In this document: positions 1-11,645 of the stretch, in pieces
How positions within the stretch are numbered: the first letter of the stretch is position 1
How the letters are laid out: the number at the start of each line of letters is the position of its first letter
Assembly: GCA_030248135.1 (NCBI GenBank)
Contig: JASANC010002084.1
Coordinates: 43,372-107,371, forward strand
Length of the DNA: 64,000 bases
Reading direction: 5' to 3'
Origin: Theristus sp. LFF4_11
Lineage: Eukaryota > Nematoda > Chromadorea > Monhysterida > Xyalidae
Made by a program: the position numbers and the translations under genes
Notes under the pieces: model-generated
The model's input: the letters and a program-made list of their open reading frames with translations, nothing else
Told to the model about the DNA's origin: nothing
Databases searched by the model: none

Positions 1-611
1 TATTTTTCTATTGTCTGTCACATTACCCTCAGGGTAAAAACTCAACACATCTCACGACCTCACGCTAATTGCACTCTCACCACACACGTATTCACCAGTC
101 AAAAATAACATTTTTCAATTTTATCTTGGTTTACGGAGAGCTGATGAATAAAATGTTGCGGAAATCACCGCGAAAAAATGTTGAAAAAAAACTATACTGT
201 CGATTACACAAATACAGTAAACACAATAATAAGAAGAACAGACAATCAAAACTTGAACAATAACAAACAACATTCACGTTAACAAATGGAACGCTCAGCA
301 ACTTGGCGTTTGAATAGAAGCCACAAAACAAACAAAAGTCCAAGGAAACAGTTCGTCTTATAGAATGATACAACGACGTCAAATGCCTGCAAAACAGAAC
401 CATCAACTTCGCATCTGCTATCTGCAAAGCTGTTCAGCACGAATGGTCCAACAATCAACAACACGACGATGACACAAAAAACGACGAAAAAAGAAACAAA
501 TCTCAGAAAAACACAAAACTGAACCAGCTCGAAACAGACACGACGATCAGGGCGACAAGTCATTGTCATCAATCAAAAAAAACAAGAACAACGCAGCACG
601 GATCAGCGTCG
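1..611. other. No gene recognised; 3' flank of SAP18
   Basis: The stretch is AT-rich with long purine/pyrimidine asymmetry. Several overlapping open frames of up to about 100 codons exist on the minus strand, but they are low in complexity (runs of Phe, Val, Cys and Ser) and show no family resemblance. It probably includes the 3' untranslated region of the minus-strand SAP18 gene that ends at 612. I see no RNA gene or clear repeat. Confidence 0.5.
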
Positions 612-3093
612 CTAGTACCTGCGACCCCTCGGCGGTCCACCAACCCGTGGCCCCCCTGGCCCGATTGCGCCGCTCGGAATCACAGCAACATCCACAAAAT
701 CGCCAATCGTGAATTTACATCCCTGCAGCGTCTTTTGATCGTCGACGCCGCGTTGCCCACTGATGGTCGATCCAATTTCGCGCATTTCATAGCCGCCGCC
801 GCCGCCGTAACCACCGCGGCCGCCACCGCCATACGGCGAGTCGTCGACTGGGCGCACTGAAGGGAAAACAACGCAGAGTGGAGGGCAGTGAGGCACAAGA
901 ATCATGCACACGCGAAACTGGTGTCTGTAAGTGTCGTCAGAGTGTGCTAACGTTGGATTTTGAGCGCTTTAAAATATTTTTTTTAATCACGGGTGCGAAT
1001 CGAACCGTGCACCCCGGCACGCGCTCCCACATCCAGCTGACCGTGGGCGTCTTCGTCTCTTCAAACCGAAGCGCTGCGCGACGCTGGCCTCTGTCCCGGG
1101 ACAGCCGAGGAACCCCCTTTGCACATCTCTGACCGTGGACAGCAACAGTCGAGTTGCGACGTTTGAATGAGCTCAGCTGTTTTTACCCTCATCTGTCTGT
1201 AGCCAATCAGTGTTTTGCCCCAAAGTCATCGTGACTGGACTGATACAAGTACTAGCAAACTTGTGTGTGTGTTTGATTGAAGACAATTCTAATGGTGCAG
1301 TACTGAAGATTGCAAAAAAGTCACCATCGTTTTTACTTCACAATTGAAAAAGTCAACGTGCCGATGGCAAACTGAAACTCAGTTCCAGGTCGTCGTGCCT
1401 CTTGATTGACTTCTTTGATCAAGCCCATCAATTCACGGAGCGAACAATCCATCCTGGAAATGTCAGTGTCAATTGTCAATGGTGAGTTGTGTGTTGATTT
1501 GGCTTCTTGTCAACGTAAAATGCAGAAGCGATCTCAACTGAATTTGAATTTCCCGTGATGCCCGCCAATTGGCCAGTTACGAGTTGAATTCGGTTTTCAG
1601 AATGTCAATTGTTAAATCAGTTTTATCTGTTCGCGACTAGCCAAAAAATAATTCATGCAAAAAAAATTAAACGAGAATAAAAACGAACCACGTGTAAATC
1701 TGCAGTTCGTTTCCTGGGACATTTCCACGGTAATATTCCTGCACTGGATTGTGACGAATGTTGGAGCAGAACACGCGTAGCAACAGTGGACAAATCTGAT
1801 CGTTTGAAAAAAACGGTCATTTATTTCACATTAGCTGTGTACAAAAATGCAGTTAAACGTTAAACTAAGGGGTGAATATTTTTCACATTGAATTCTCTTT
1901 TTCTTTTTTAAAAACGTTTGTGACGTGTGTTAATTGACAACATAAAGCTGACGGAAAAACTGACGACAGTCGAGTAGGGTTGTTAAAAAACAAAAATCGT
2001 CATTTTTGTTGTTTTTTATTTTTTAAATTTCAAAAATCAAAGATGTGCTAAATCAACCAGGGAGTTCGAAGAACCACATTTGATGTGCAATCGCCTCCCG
2101 TATGACTCCCGTATGGAGGAACTTTCCAGATTTTGTTTGGGTGACCGTGACCTCATTTACCCCTTTTCCAAACCGTTACCACACCTCTTCTTGTGTTTTG
2201 GCCCCCATAACGTCACTAAATGTCCCCAGCCCAAGTGAAAATACACATACCGGCTTGAAATTCGATCAATTCTGATGATGTGTCGCGACGGCAGTACACG
2301 AAACAGCAACCAGAGAACGTAACGCTTGCAAACGGAGCAGGTCAGACGCTCAAATTTAGATTGCGAGGCGAATCGTCACCTTATCTGCATCGAAAATGGT
2401 AAGCCAACCTTTGGGACGCTTAAAAACTTCATCGCAGATGTTGTTGAAGCCTGAAATCAGTCGGTAAAACGGTCCAGAATGGACTGCTGACGGTTTTACG
2501 AGGAAATTTTTCAAAGAAAAGTTTTGTTAAACTTTCGAAAAATTGTGCCAAAATTGAGGTTTTCAGAGCATATTAGAGGAAAATTTTTCGAATTTTTTTA
2601 AATCGGCATTTTTGTTTTTTTTTAATTACTTTTTAAAAAAAAATTTGATTTTTGTTCAACAACCCTACCCCCCCTGTGGTCAGTTCTATAAAAGTGAATA
2701 GTGTTTGAAAAGTGAACATTTATTTTTGCTCCAGGGTGTTCCAAAAGTTAGTCTTTGAGAAATTTTGCAAAAATAATCGAGACATCAGCTTCAAAGACAA
2801 ACAGTTTTGCGTGGAAATTAGAAATATCAATCCAATCAATGGGAAACTTCGGTCAAAGATGAACTTATGGCTCAAGTATTCAACCGGAATTTGTCAAGGT
2901 CTAAATTTTGGAACACCCTAGAGTAGAACTATTCACTTTTCAAGCACTATTCACTTTTTATAGAACTGACCACTGGCAACTATGGTAATAGTCAAAACAA
3001 AAAACAGCACTTCAGAAAATAAAAAGCAACCTTTTCCCTGTCGACAGGCTGCAAGTCCTCCATGCCTGAGCCAACGTGCGATTCCACCATCAT
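612..3093 (-). CDS. SAP18: SAP18, Sin3-associated / ASAP-complex subunit
   Basis: This is the small ubiquitin-fold protein of the Sin3-HDAC corepressor and of the ASAP/PSAP splicing complexes (with RNPS1 and ACIN1 or PNN), acting in the nucleus. Exons are 3093-3031, 1795-1689, 1453-1362 and 856-612, joined in phases 0, 2 and 1 to give 168 aa, close to the 150-170 aa usual for the family. Diagnostic stretches are VDREK+ICPLLLRVF, the YRGNVP..ELQIYTW block, LRELMGLIKEVNQEAR..GTEFQFAI, and REIGSTISGQRGVDD..TL..CKF.IGDFVDVAV near the C terminus. A Gly/Tyr-rich insert of about 20 residues replaces part of the loop before REIGST, and the tail is Gly/Pro/Arg-rich. The start is the first of two adjacent ATGs at 3093. 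The third intron (1361-857) only keeps frame if a GC donor (ATCG|GCACGT) is used. Intron 1 holds two transposon-like elements. Confidence 0.9.
861..1361. other. SAP18 intron 3 with a tRNA-like segment
   Basis: This intron is unusually GC-rich for the window. On the minus strand around 1046-985 there is a tRNA-like stretch: an A-box-like GGTCAGCTGGATG, a B-box-like GGTTCGATTC, and a possible CACGG/CCGTG closing stem. The spacing is about 58 nt, too short for a normal cytosolic tRNA, so it is more likely a tRNA relic or a fragment of a tRNA-derived SINE. Confidence 0.3.
1977..2665. mobile_element. TIR element, family A copy 1 (in SAP18 intron 1)
   Basis: The element begins GGGTTGTTAAAAAACAAAAA and ends with the inverted match TTTTTGTTCAACAACCC, flanked by TA on both sides, as expected for a TA-targeting DNA transposon derivative. 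The interior has no convincing reading frame. A second copy lies at 62683-63417 and shares the interior, for example the blocks around AATCAACCAGGGAGTTCGAA, ATGACTCCCGTATGG and CTTATCTGCATCGAAAATGG. Length is about 690 bp against 735 bp in copy 2, with differences mostly in homopolymer A/T runs. Confidence 0.8.
2677..2973. mobile_element. Nested fold-back elements next to family A
   Basis: The outer arms GTGGTCAGTTCTATAAAAGT (left) and their inverted partner ending TATAGAACTGACCAC (right) bracket about 300 bp and continue inward as GAATAGTGTTTGAAAAGTGA and its complement. Inside, a second inverted pair AGGGTGTTCCAAAA / TTTTGGAACACCCT spans about 2735-2921. The simplest reading is one small TIR element inserted in another. 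A half-copy of the outer arm occurs at about 61128. Confidence 0.65.
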
Positions 3094-3312
3094 CTTGAGA
3101 AAACGCAAACGAAACAGTAAATTGAAGCAAATCACATCAATAATCAATCCGGGCGAACAAAAAGCAGATGCAGAACCAAGTTGTCGACGTCGTCGCCTGG
3201 CCTGAGGTCTGCTGATTGAACTGAACTCCAAGTCCAAAAAACCGTCGGTCGACGTTTGCAGAAGCTGAAATCGGGTTTGAAAAAAAGAAAAAATCCCGAT
3301 TTTTTTGGCATG
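3094..3312. promoter_or_regulatory. SAP18 upstream region
   Basis: About 220 bp separates the SAP18 start codon from the GGTCGATCCGGTACC tandem array. The minus-strand open frames here run into the repeat and are not supported as protein. Promoter function is inferred from position only; I see no unambiguous TATA box. Confidence 0.35.
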
Positions 3313-3485
3313 CGGTCGATCCGGTACCGGTCGATGCGGTACGGTCGATCCGGTACCGGTCGATCCGGCACCGGTCGATCCGGTACCTGGCAATTTTCCA
3401 GGGCAGTCGATCCGGTACCAGGTCGATCCGGTACCAGGTCGATCCGGTACCAGGTCGATCCGGCACTCGGTCGATCCGGTACCAA
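3313..3485. repeat. GGTCGATCCGGTACC tandem repeat, upstream of SAP18
   Basis: About ten units of a roughly 15-bp motif GGTCGATCCGGTACC occur with small variants and one interruption (CTGGCAATTTTCCAGGGCA). The unit contains the palindrome GGTACC and the array is GC-rich in an AT-rich setting. The same array, interruption and 3' flank (CAATTGAAATTTTCA...TGTTTTA) recur at 62428-62510 upstream of SDE2. Open frames through it on both strands are repeat artefacts. Confidence 0.85.
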
Positions 3486-3893
3486 TTGAAATTTTCAACT
3501 GTTTTAGCATTCAATTCAATTTGTTTCTGATTTGTTTTCCATTTTTCTTCGTTTCTCTCATTTTATCTGATGTCTGAAACATTTTACCGCAGGTTTTTTT
3601 CGCGGGAAATATGAAAATAAAAACAACAGACATTTTTCCTCAACTCCAAAAGAGAACCGAATCAGTCTTCATATTTTTATTTTGTTCTCCTTTTCTTGCT
3701 GAGCTGATAATTTTGCAAATTTTCACCGTCTTGGAGCTTTATTCTTCTGGAAAATAATGCGCAGAAAATTTTGGGGGGTCTCCGCCAGACAAAATTTCAT
3801 GGAGGGTGTGGGGGCGTAATGCATCATTATTAAAACAGGTGCATGTGCAGTGGGGGGGGTGTCAGCCAAATTTTCGAGGGGGGGTCCGATGGG

Positions 3894-4115
3894 GGGAATC
3901 ATAGACAAAAGACCGCACGTACCAAAAGACCGCACGTGCCAAAAGACCGCAAGACCAAAATACCGCAGATTGGTGTGGAACCAAAAGACCGCACGTGCCA
4001 AAAGACCGCACGAGTAGAGTTGGTAAAAAACCGGTTTTTTATATTGCCAGGAAAAAAACCGGTTTCTTTTCCGTTTTAAAACCGTTTTAAAACCATAAAA
4101 AACCGAATGCTTCCC
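3894..4115. repeat. AAAAGACCGCACGTGCC repeats and CCGGTTTTTT motif
   Basis: Positions 3905-4010 hold about six copies of CAAAAGACCGCACGTGC with variants, each containing the palindrome CACGTG or a near match. Positions 4028-4110 follow with AAAAACCGGTTT and CCGTTTTAAAACC repeated in both orientations. No gene is visible. It may be the end of a fold-back element. Confidence 0.6.
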
Positions 4116-4399
4116 ACCTCCCAAACTTTTCAGAACTTGGCATCTTGAACTCAAAATAGGAAATACATCAAAATTAGTGATTTTGAGCAGCGTAAAATGC
4201 TGTTTTCGGGCATACAACCGACCCAATATGCTATTTTTGCCACCAAATGCTACCCAATTTTTTGTTTCAAATCAAATTAATTTCGCTTTTATTGGTTTCC
4301 AGGGCAGCACGTTCGCACGGTTAGCTGATAAATACAACTATTATTTTTGAGTTGGTTGTTGCAAAACGCCAACTTTCGTCTTGATAAGTTGCTTTTTTT

Positions 4400-5240
4400 C
4401 CCGGTTACTCTAACCTAAGCCAAGCCTTTTAAAGTTTAAATGACGAAAAATGCAAACTTTTCTGAATATTCGCTGCAAAACGGCCAGTTTTGGGTGGTAT
4501 GTTTACTAATCTTACCTTTAACCCTAACGTTAGCCAAGGATTTTTGATAGAATGGAAATGACAAAACAGCAACATTTTACTGAATACCCGTAGCAAAGCT
4601 CACCTAAGCCAAGCCTTTTAAAGTTTAAATGACGAAAAATGCAAAACTTTTCTGAATATTCGCTGCAAAACGGCCACTTTTGTGTGGTATGTTTACTACT
4701 CTTACCTTTAACCCTCACCTTAGCCAAGGATTTTTGATAGAATGGAAATGACAAAACAGCAACATTTTACTGAATACCCGTAGCAAAGCTCCCGCTTTTG
4801 TTTTGAATGTTTACTTCTTTTCCCCGCTTATCCTAACCTAAGCCAGTTCTTTTTGATCGAGTGCAACAAAAAGCAACACGTTTCTGAGTACCCATTGTGT
4901 AAAACGGTCGCTTTTGTTTTGTTATGTAGCTTTTCTATCCTAAGTGACGCGTTTTCTTTGATAAAAAACAAATGAAGGAAAAAGCAACGATTTTCTACAT
5001 TTTACTGAATACCCGTAGAAAAGCTCCCGCTTTTGTTTGGAATGTTTACTTCTTTTTCCCGCTTACCCTAACCTAAGCCAGTTCTTATTGATCGAGTGCA
5101 ACAAAAAGCAACACGTTTCTGAGTACCCATTGTGTAAAACGGTCGCTTTTGTTTTGTTATGTAGCTTTTCTATCCTAAGTGACGCATTTTCTATGATAAA
5201 AAACATATGAAGGAAAAAGCAACGATTTTCTAAATACTCG
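4400..5240. repeat. Tandemly duplicated blocks with CCTAACCTAAGCC motifs
   Basis: A block of about 195 bp (CTAACCTAAGCCAAGCCTTT, then AAAGTTTAAATGACG, then CTGCAAAACGGCCA, then GGTATGTTTACTA) occurs at about 4405-4600 and again at 4600-4795. A second, related block of about 220 bp is duplicated at about 4800-5015 and 5025-5240. The CCTAAGCC and CCCTAACC motifs resemble degenerate TTAGGC/TTAGGG telomere units. No coding capacity is visible. Confidence 0.7.
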
Positions 5241-5587
5241 TTGTAAACACCGGCTTTATAAAAAGTCTACCTTGTGAAAAGAGCGATCAACTTGCAAGCG
5301 ATTGTTTTAAAAACTCGTTTTTTGTGAAAAACACTCCATCGTCTACAATGGAGTCCTTGCAATTCTTACAATTGTCTTGCTTGTTTGTTGTCGCTCTTGA
5401 TCAAAAGGCATCATGATGACTAACGTCATGTGGAATGAAGATTTGAACTTTGCGTTGTCATTAGAAAATGGAGTATGAGTATTCAGCTGATGGTGACTTA
5501 AATAGCAAAATTGGCTCAAACTTGTAAATTTTAATAGCCAATCAACGTAGCGGAACGGACCTGACTTACACAGTTACTATCTTAGTA

Positions 5588-5675
5588 TTTAAAATAATAA
5601 AAATAAAAATAAAAATAAAAATAAAAATAAAAATAAAAATAGATAGATAGATAGAAGATAGAAGAAGATAGACTA
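5588..5675. repeat. (AAAAT)n and (AGAT)n microsatellites
   Basis: Positions 5590-5640 are (AAAAT)n, followed by (AGAT)n and degenerate AGAAGAT repeats to about 5670. This is simple-sequence DNA with no gene. Confidence 0.9.
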
Positions 5676-5869
5676 GCCTATTGACCCGAGCAATGTGGCT
5701 TTATCAATGCCAAGCCCTTTTTGGTGAAGTGGCATTGACTTAGAAAGAAAAAACATTACTGATAAATAACCCTGAAGAAAATTTACCTTGTGCTGCCGTG
5801 AAGTCGCCTACAATACAATATTTTTTAATGTATTTAAATAAATAAAAAATGCGAAGTTTATGATTTTGC

Positions 5870-6095
5870 TATTTTTACCCGTTTACCCTAACCGAAGGCA
5901 AGCCTTTTTGTAAGTGAAGTAAAATTGAACAAAAAATAAAAAAACTAACGTTTTTTTCATTTACCCGTTTTAAAAAGCTAATGCATTTTTACCCGTTTAC
6001 CTAAGCCAAGCCTTTTTTGTAAAGTGAAAATGCAAAGTTTATGATTTTGCTATTTTTACCCGTTCACCCTAACCTAAGCCTTTTTGTAAGTTAAG
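5870..6095. repeat. CCCTAACC/CCTAAGCC motif cluster
   Basis: Three copies of TTTTTACCCGTTTACCCTAAC-type sequence followed by (CTA)AGCCAAGCCTTTTTG lie at about 5875, 5985 and 6055. They are related to the 4400-5240 blocks and to 6840-6895. Confidence 0.6.
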
Positions 6096-6237
6096 TTATC
6101 GTTAAAAATTCTCGGTCAGCAGATTTCACGGAACAATGCTGCAGTCCATCTGTCTACAGTCAACAGTCAATCTCGCTAATATATGCAACTAGCTGATTGG
6201 TTGGTCATAGCAACTCTCAGCGCTGATTGGTGGTGCG

Positions 6238-7038
6238 GGGTCAACTCCGGCCCACGCATTTCCGGCCCACGCATTACCGGCCCACCCATTACCGTCCCAC
6301 CCATTACCGGCCCGACATTTCCGGCCCATTCATTTCCGGCCCACTTATTTCCGGCCCGCCCATTACCGGCCCAGCCCAATAATCAGTTCTTCCTTTGCTG
6401 TATTTCGCCACGGACAACGAAACTAAACTGAAACTGCACTCTAAACTGTACTACCTGCTCACCGACATGCTTTTAACAAAAATATTTTTAAAAATTTTTC
6501 ATTTCGGTTTTAGTTTTCATTTCGCTCCGATTTGTTCCTGACATTGGAAAAAATGTCTCAGTTTGAATTTCGTCGATGAATCAGTTGTGTTTTTATTTAT
6601 TGCTTTGTTCCGATTGATTTAGCACTTTCAATTTTAATGACAACAACACATGGGTCGACAAAAATAAGAGCTTTCGAACCGCGCTGACGCGCTGAGTTCG
6701 AATTTTGCATTGAACACAGAGCCAAATTCAATCATTTTAATCCTCAAAATTAGCAAAAACTTTTATGAAAATTGCCCCTCTAACCAAATTTGGACATGTG
6801 GATCAGTGGATCCACAACCAGGCTGTGTTTCCTAATCCTAATCATTCCTAATCCTAAACCTAATCCTAATCCTAAGCCAAGCCTTTTTGATAAGGTGAAA
6901 ATGAGTGGGCCGGAAATGCGTGGGACGCAAATGAACGGGGCCGGTAATGGGTGGGTCGGAAATGAGTGGGCCGGAAATGAGTGGGCCGGAAATGTTGGGC
7001 CGGAAATGCGTGGGCCGGAAATAACGGGACGCAAATGA
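6238..7038. mobile_element. Fold-back element with GGCCCAYNCATTWCC arms
   Basis: The left arm (6240-6375) is about nine units of GGCCCAYNCATTWCC. The right arm (6900-7038) is the same unit in inverse orientation (GGAAATGNGTGGGCC). The roughly 520-bp centre is AT-rich and non-coding, apart from CCTAATCCTAA motifs at 6840-6895. Tandem-repeat arms in inverted orientation are typical of fold-back type DNA elements. The upstream flank (6186-6235) contains AGCTGATTGGTTGGT, a motif shared with 33866 and 60929. Confidence 0.75.
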
Positions 7039-10000
7039 ACGCACGCCACTCAAACAGTGACAACGAATCTGTGAATTTTTGTTTTGTGTTTTCAATCAAT
7101 GTGCAAAACCTGCAGAAAAGTGAACAACAATTCAATAAGAATAAGAGAAAGAGCAGGAGCCGCGTAATATTGCGAACAGCTGACTTTTGTCCAGAACATT
7201 TGAGGGCCGCTTGTTTTGACGTTGCAAACTTACCGGGATTTGTTTTTTTTCAGCTTTCTTTTACATTTCTGTAGTTTTTTGTTAAGTTGCTGTTTGGACT
7301 CAGATTTGATTTTTCAAGTGAGCCGCACCATGCAAATCATTCGACATTTGCTTCTTCTGAAATGCAGACACTTGGTCATTCGTAAGACTTCAACGTTTTG
7401 TTTTTTTGTTATTGTAAGCAGTTTTAGACAACATTGCTTCACTTCATTTCATAGACAGCTGTGTCTATTTGTATCATCTTCGTTGCTTTCGCGTTTTATT
7501 TATTAATAACAGAAGTACATTTTCAGCATACATTGTGAACACAATGAAGCCGACCATTATTATTTGTTGTGTTCTCGATTTCCCATTCAGCCAGGCACAT
7601 TTTCAACGAAGTCAATGCGCACGTTTTGATAGATCATGTTGAACACATGTACATTTGTGTGGGTGTAAATAAGAAACGAAAAACCTAGCAAAGCCCGTTT
7701 TAGTTTTAGCTTGTACAATTTTACAACTATACATCTTTCCAGCATTTGCCACGTTTTGTCCGTCTTTGATTGTTTGCAATAAACTTTTGCGGTTATGCTC
7801 AGAACGTTCCATCCATTTCTCATTTTCTGTCATAGTAAATATGGAACTTTTCTTTCTTTTATGCCAACGTAAAACAGTAGTAAAATGGCAACGATGAACT
7901 AAAAATTTAGGCAGTTTTTAAAATTTTATGAATTCTAAAGTTTTAGTTGGTGGTTTTTTTTCAGATTTCTACGTTTTCACGTGCAGTTCCACTTCATTGC
8001 TTCATTGAGTTCATTTCTGTCAGAAATAAAAAATAGCGTCAGCGGTACTTGAGCGTGCAACCACTGTGTTCGCCGCCTGCCTCTTCAGCTACATATCTTA
8101 CAATTTTCAATTTTCGAACATTCAGAGAAAATTATTTGTAATTTTAAAACTGTTTTACAATGCTATTGTACAATTGTTCACTGACAGCCAATGTCGTTTT
8201 TTCTGATGAAAGTTATCAACAAAAGTCAACACGACCAAATTAATCCATGTTCGAAAAATCAATTAAAAATTAGTCAATTTATTGGTCAACGTCAACAGAG
8301 CCATCATAATTGACAGTAAAACTGCAACAAAGCTTTCCGTGACCTTGACTGAAAAAATGGCTTGATCGTTCATCGCAGTCAATAATGTGCGGTTTTGCAC
8401 CTTTATATTTTTTTGCTGTGGTTATGCATTTACGCTTTGTTTTTCATAATTTTTGAAGCTTTCTAATTTTATTTATAGTCGTGTCTTTGGTTTGCTGTTC
8501 AAAATGATCTCACAAACAAAACTTTGAAATGACCGCGTTTCGACCGTTTTGTGCATTCATTATGCGCGTGTTTCTTTTGCCTGTCATGTATCATGACAAC
8601 CGTGCATAAATCTGCGCACAGTTTGAACGCCCATAATTGATACAGACATTTGGAAAATTTGTCCAAATGAGAAACACTGTTCGGTTGTGGAAATGATATT
8701 GTGCGTATAAACATGCCTATGTTTTGATCGTCTGAAGACCCACAATTGGCGTTCACCAACAAGAAAAATCGTAACTTCTTCTCGGCACAATCCGAGACTG
8801 GAGAGCGTTTTCTCAATGCAAATCATCTTTTCGTTATGTGAAATAATTGTGTTGAAAACGTAAAAAACTTCAGAGGCCACGCTAGAAACGGTGTCCGAAA
8901 AGGTGTCCGTCGTCCTGTCCGCATGAGTGTCCCCTCATGGTATCCTGTACCGCGTGTTGTCCTGGAATAACACTCACTCGGCGTTTTTTCCACTTTTAAT
9001 AATTTCTAAGACACCCACACTGTGCGGGACACCCAGGGGGGCTGAACACCGGACACCTGTTCGGACACTATTTTCAAAAGCGTGGCGAAAGAAAAATAGT
9101 AAGACCCGCAAAGTATTTCTACCAGATCTTTGTCGGATACATATGTTGAATGATGTTCATTTTGTTGGCCTGCTGTCTTGAAGTTCATACAAATATTTTT
9201 GCGACAGATTTGCGCACTTACATACTGTGTCTGCGATGTGAAATTTCTTGTAAAATCGTAAAAAATACAATCATGACGTAAGACGACTGTGGTGATTTAT
9301 CATTAAAAAATATTTCTTCCAACGTTGATTGAGCCTGACAAACGTTTCATTTCGCACTGTTCAACCGGGGTCATGGTTTCTGATTGTCTCTTTATTGTTT
9401 TGCCTTGTTTCGTTTTGATTTATTGCTCAACTAGGAGTAGTGCCGAAAGATAAAACTCTATTTTTATCATTTCAGTTTTGAAGTGTCCTCCCCTGGTGTG
9501 TGTGAATGGCTCACTGGACTGCCAACCGATCCGAGCTGCTGTGTGTGATGACCGGTGGACGACGTTGGGTTTTTTATTACTTTACTTTTACTTTTACTAA
9601 ATTAAAACGACTTCACTTTTATTAAACGACGACGAAAGGCGATAGAAATAAAAAGAAACAAAATGGCACGAACGGCACATGCTGAACTCATAAAACACAG
9701 CACTTTTATAATGTACAAGAACAAATCAAGGAAAAATAGCTGAACAAAGATTTAAGAAAACTGTTGAGCATCTAGGAAAAAAGTAGATGAGCATTGGAAG
9801 TCAAGCGCTCTGTCAGAAACAGCTCACCGTAAACCCGGCTTTGTGTGAGAGTGCAGACACGAAGGCTAAAGTAGGACATTACAGTTTTCACTCAAAAGTC
9901 AAAACGCATATAAAATCCCCGGTGTTTTTGTCTCCTAAAGTCTTCACCCCAAACACTCGATTTGCCGCAATATGCAGATGAGGTCAAAAAGGCTCTCAAA

Positions 10001-11460
10001 CACAACTGACAAAACAAATTTACAAAAGATTTATTCATCGATCTTCAGTTTTTTATGGTTCTCATATTATTGGTGAGTTTTAAAATCATAAAATCATCCA
10101 ATATTTTTTTCACACACGCATGTACAAAGATAGAATTTTCCACGCCTTTTGCCGTCGAGTACGTGATGCTTTTTGAAAAATTGTTCTTCAAATGCTATGA
10201 ATACATTTGTTTTATTCATCAAATGCTATGAATATATTATATATCTCTTCCCGTCACATTTTGTTCCGATTTGTTGTATTTCATTTTGTTTATCTTTTGT
10301 AATCCTGAATTTTGCATTTAAGGGTAAATGACCCGATTATAAGTGAATCTTTTCCGTATGTGTGAAAAACATGCAAAATGTCGCGCAGACTGTAAAAATT
10401 CTTTACACAATTCAAAAGTTCAGTGTTTTTTTATTTTTATTCCTGCAATCACCAAATTACAGGACAAACACTGTGGAAGTTTCTATTTCTAACGTGAGAA
10501 TCACGACAAACATTCAAGAAATGAGGTCACTACTTGTACAATAAGTAAAAATCTTTTCCCACATGTCAGTGAACAGTTCTAGATCTAACATAAAAAACTC
10601 AATTGTACGTCTATACGTTTGTGAACCTTGCTGTTTTACAAAAGGCGGGCGATAAGACGAAATCGTTTTACATTGCGAGTCTAGACACGCGCTTTTTGTT
10701 TGGTCGTCATCACACCACAGACAACGGCTTAGGGGCAGGCTGATTCGATTTTAATCGCTATAAATGTTAAAACAACGAAAATGAAGACAAGCGAAACACC
10801 AAGGAACAAATGAAATTTGGAGGCAGATTTCAATTGCTCGAAGATCTGTCGCTGACATTTTTGCTGTAAGCTGCTGTTTGTGAAACAGCCGCTTACGCAG
10901 TTTTCTTTGAACGTTGCTAAACGAGAATCGTCTTTTCGTTCTGATTGCGTACTTTGTTTTGCTTAAAGATTTATTACGGCTGTTGAAAAAAACAAGAAAA
11001 TAGTTCATTATTTCTTTATTGCAAATACATACTTTCTAGTGATTTCAGGCGAAAGTCAAGTGTGATAAGCTTATTCAGTCAACGTGCAACGCGAAAAATT
11101 ACGTAAAAAGTGCAGTATTCAACAACGCTGATTTGTAAACAACAACAACAACATTCCGCTTGCAAATCCCCGTGGGGGACTCTTATTTCACTCTGTAATG
11201 CCAACATTGCTTGCATATTTTGCCACGGACTATTTTTTTGATTTTTTCTATTCGTCAATAATGGTCCTTTCCATCTTCCAGTGAAAAAGCCACGACGCAG
11301 CTGTATCCGTTGCTTCATGGTAGCAGCGCTTTTCTGTGCGCTGTTGCCACTGTTGCTGTAATGAGAAAAATGCAAAATAGAGAACAACAACACGCGGTGA
11401 ATTCGAATTGAAATTTTAATAATTCGACAGTCGTCTAATTGAAATCAAAAATAAAATAAA
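7039..11460. other. Gene-free stretch upstream of the RhoGAP gene
   Basis: The stretch is AT-rich. The open frames (up to about 105 codons) are compositionally biased and show no family resemblance. The one clear structure is a fold-back element at 8879-9085 listed separately. The 300 bp before 11461 should hold the promoter and 5' untranslated region of the RhoGAP gene, but I see no definite core-promoter motif. Confidence 0.45.
8879..9085. mobile_element. Fold-back element with GTGTCC repeats
   Basis: The left arm ACGCTAGAAACGGTGTCCGA, followed by further GTGTCC copies, is mirrored on the right by CGGACACCTGTTCGGACACT and CAAAAGCGTGG. The short centre contains more GTGTCC/GGACAC copies. 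Arms built of short repeats resemble the larger element at 6238-7038. Confidence 0.6.
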
Positions 11461-11550
11461 ATGTCTGTCATCGGTGACTCAAAGAATACCGACAACAAAA
11501 CAACAACGACAAAAGCCGGCCACAACTCACAATTCAGTAATGCAGACAAG

Positions 11551-11645
<95 letters not shown>

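Noticed and set aside
2992..3577. Several long open frames through 3137-3577 on both strands
   Set aside because: They run through the GGTCGATCCGGTACC repeat, which lacks stops in many frames. The only real coding part is SAP18 exon 1 at 3031-3093.
3843..4226. Open frames at 3723-4226
   Set aside because: Composed of AAAAGACCGCACGTGCC repeats and CCGGTTT motifs; no protein family resemblance.
6176..7095. Pro/His/Phe-rich and Gly/Asn-rich frames in the fold-back arms
   Set aside because: Direct translations of the GGCCCAYNCATTWCC repeat in different frames.
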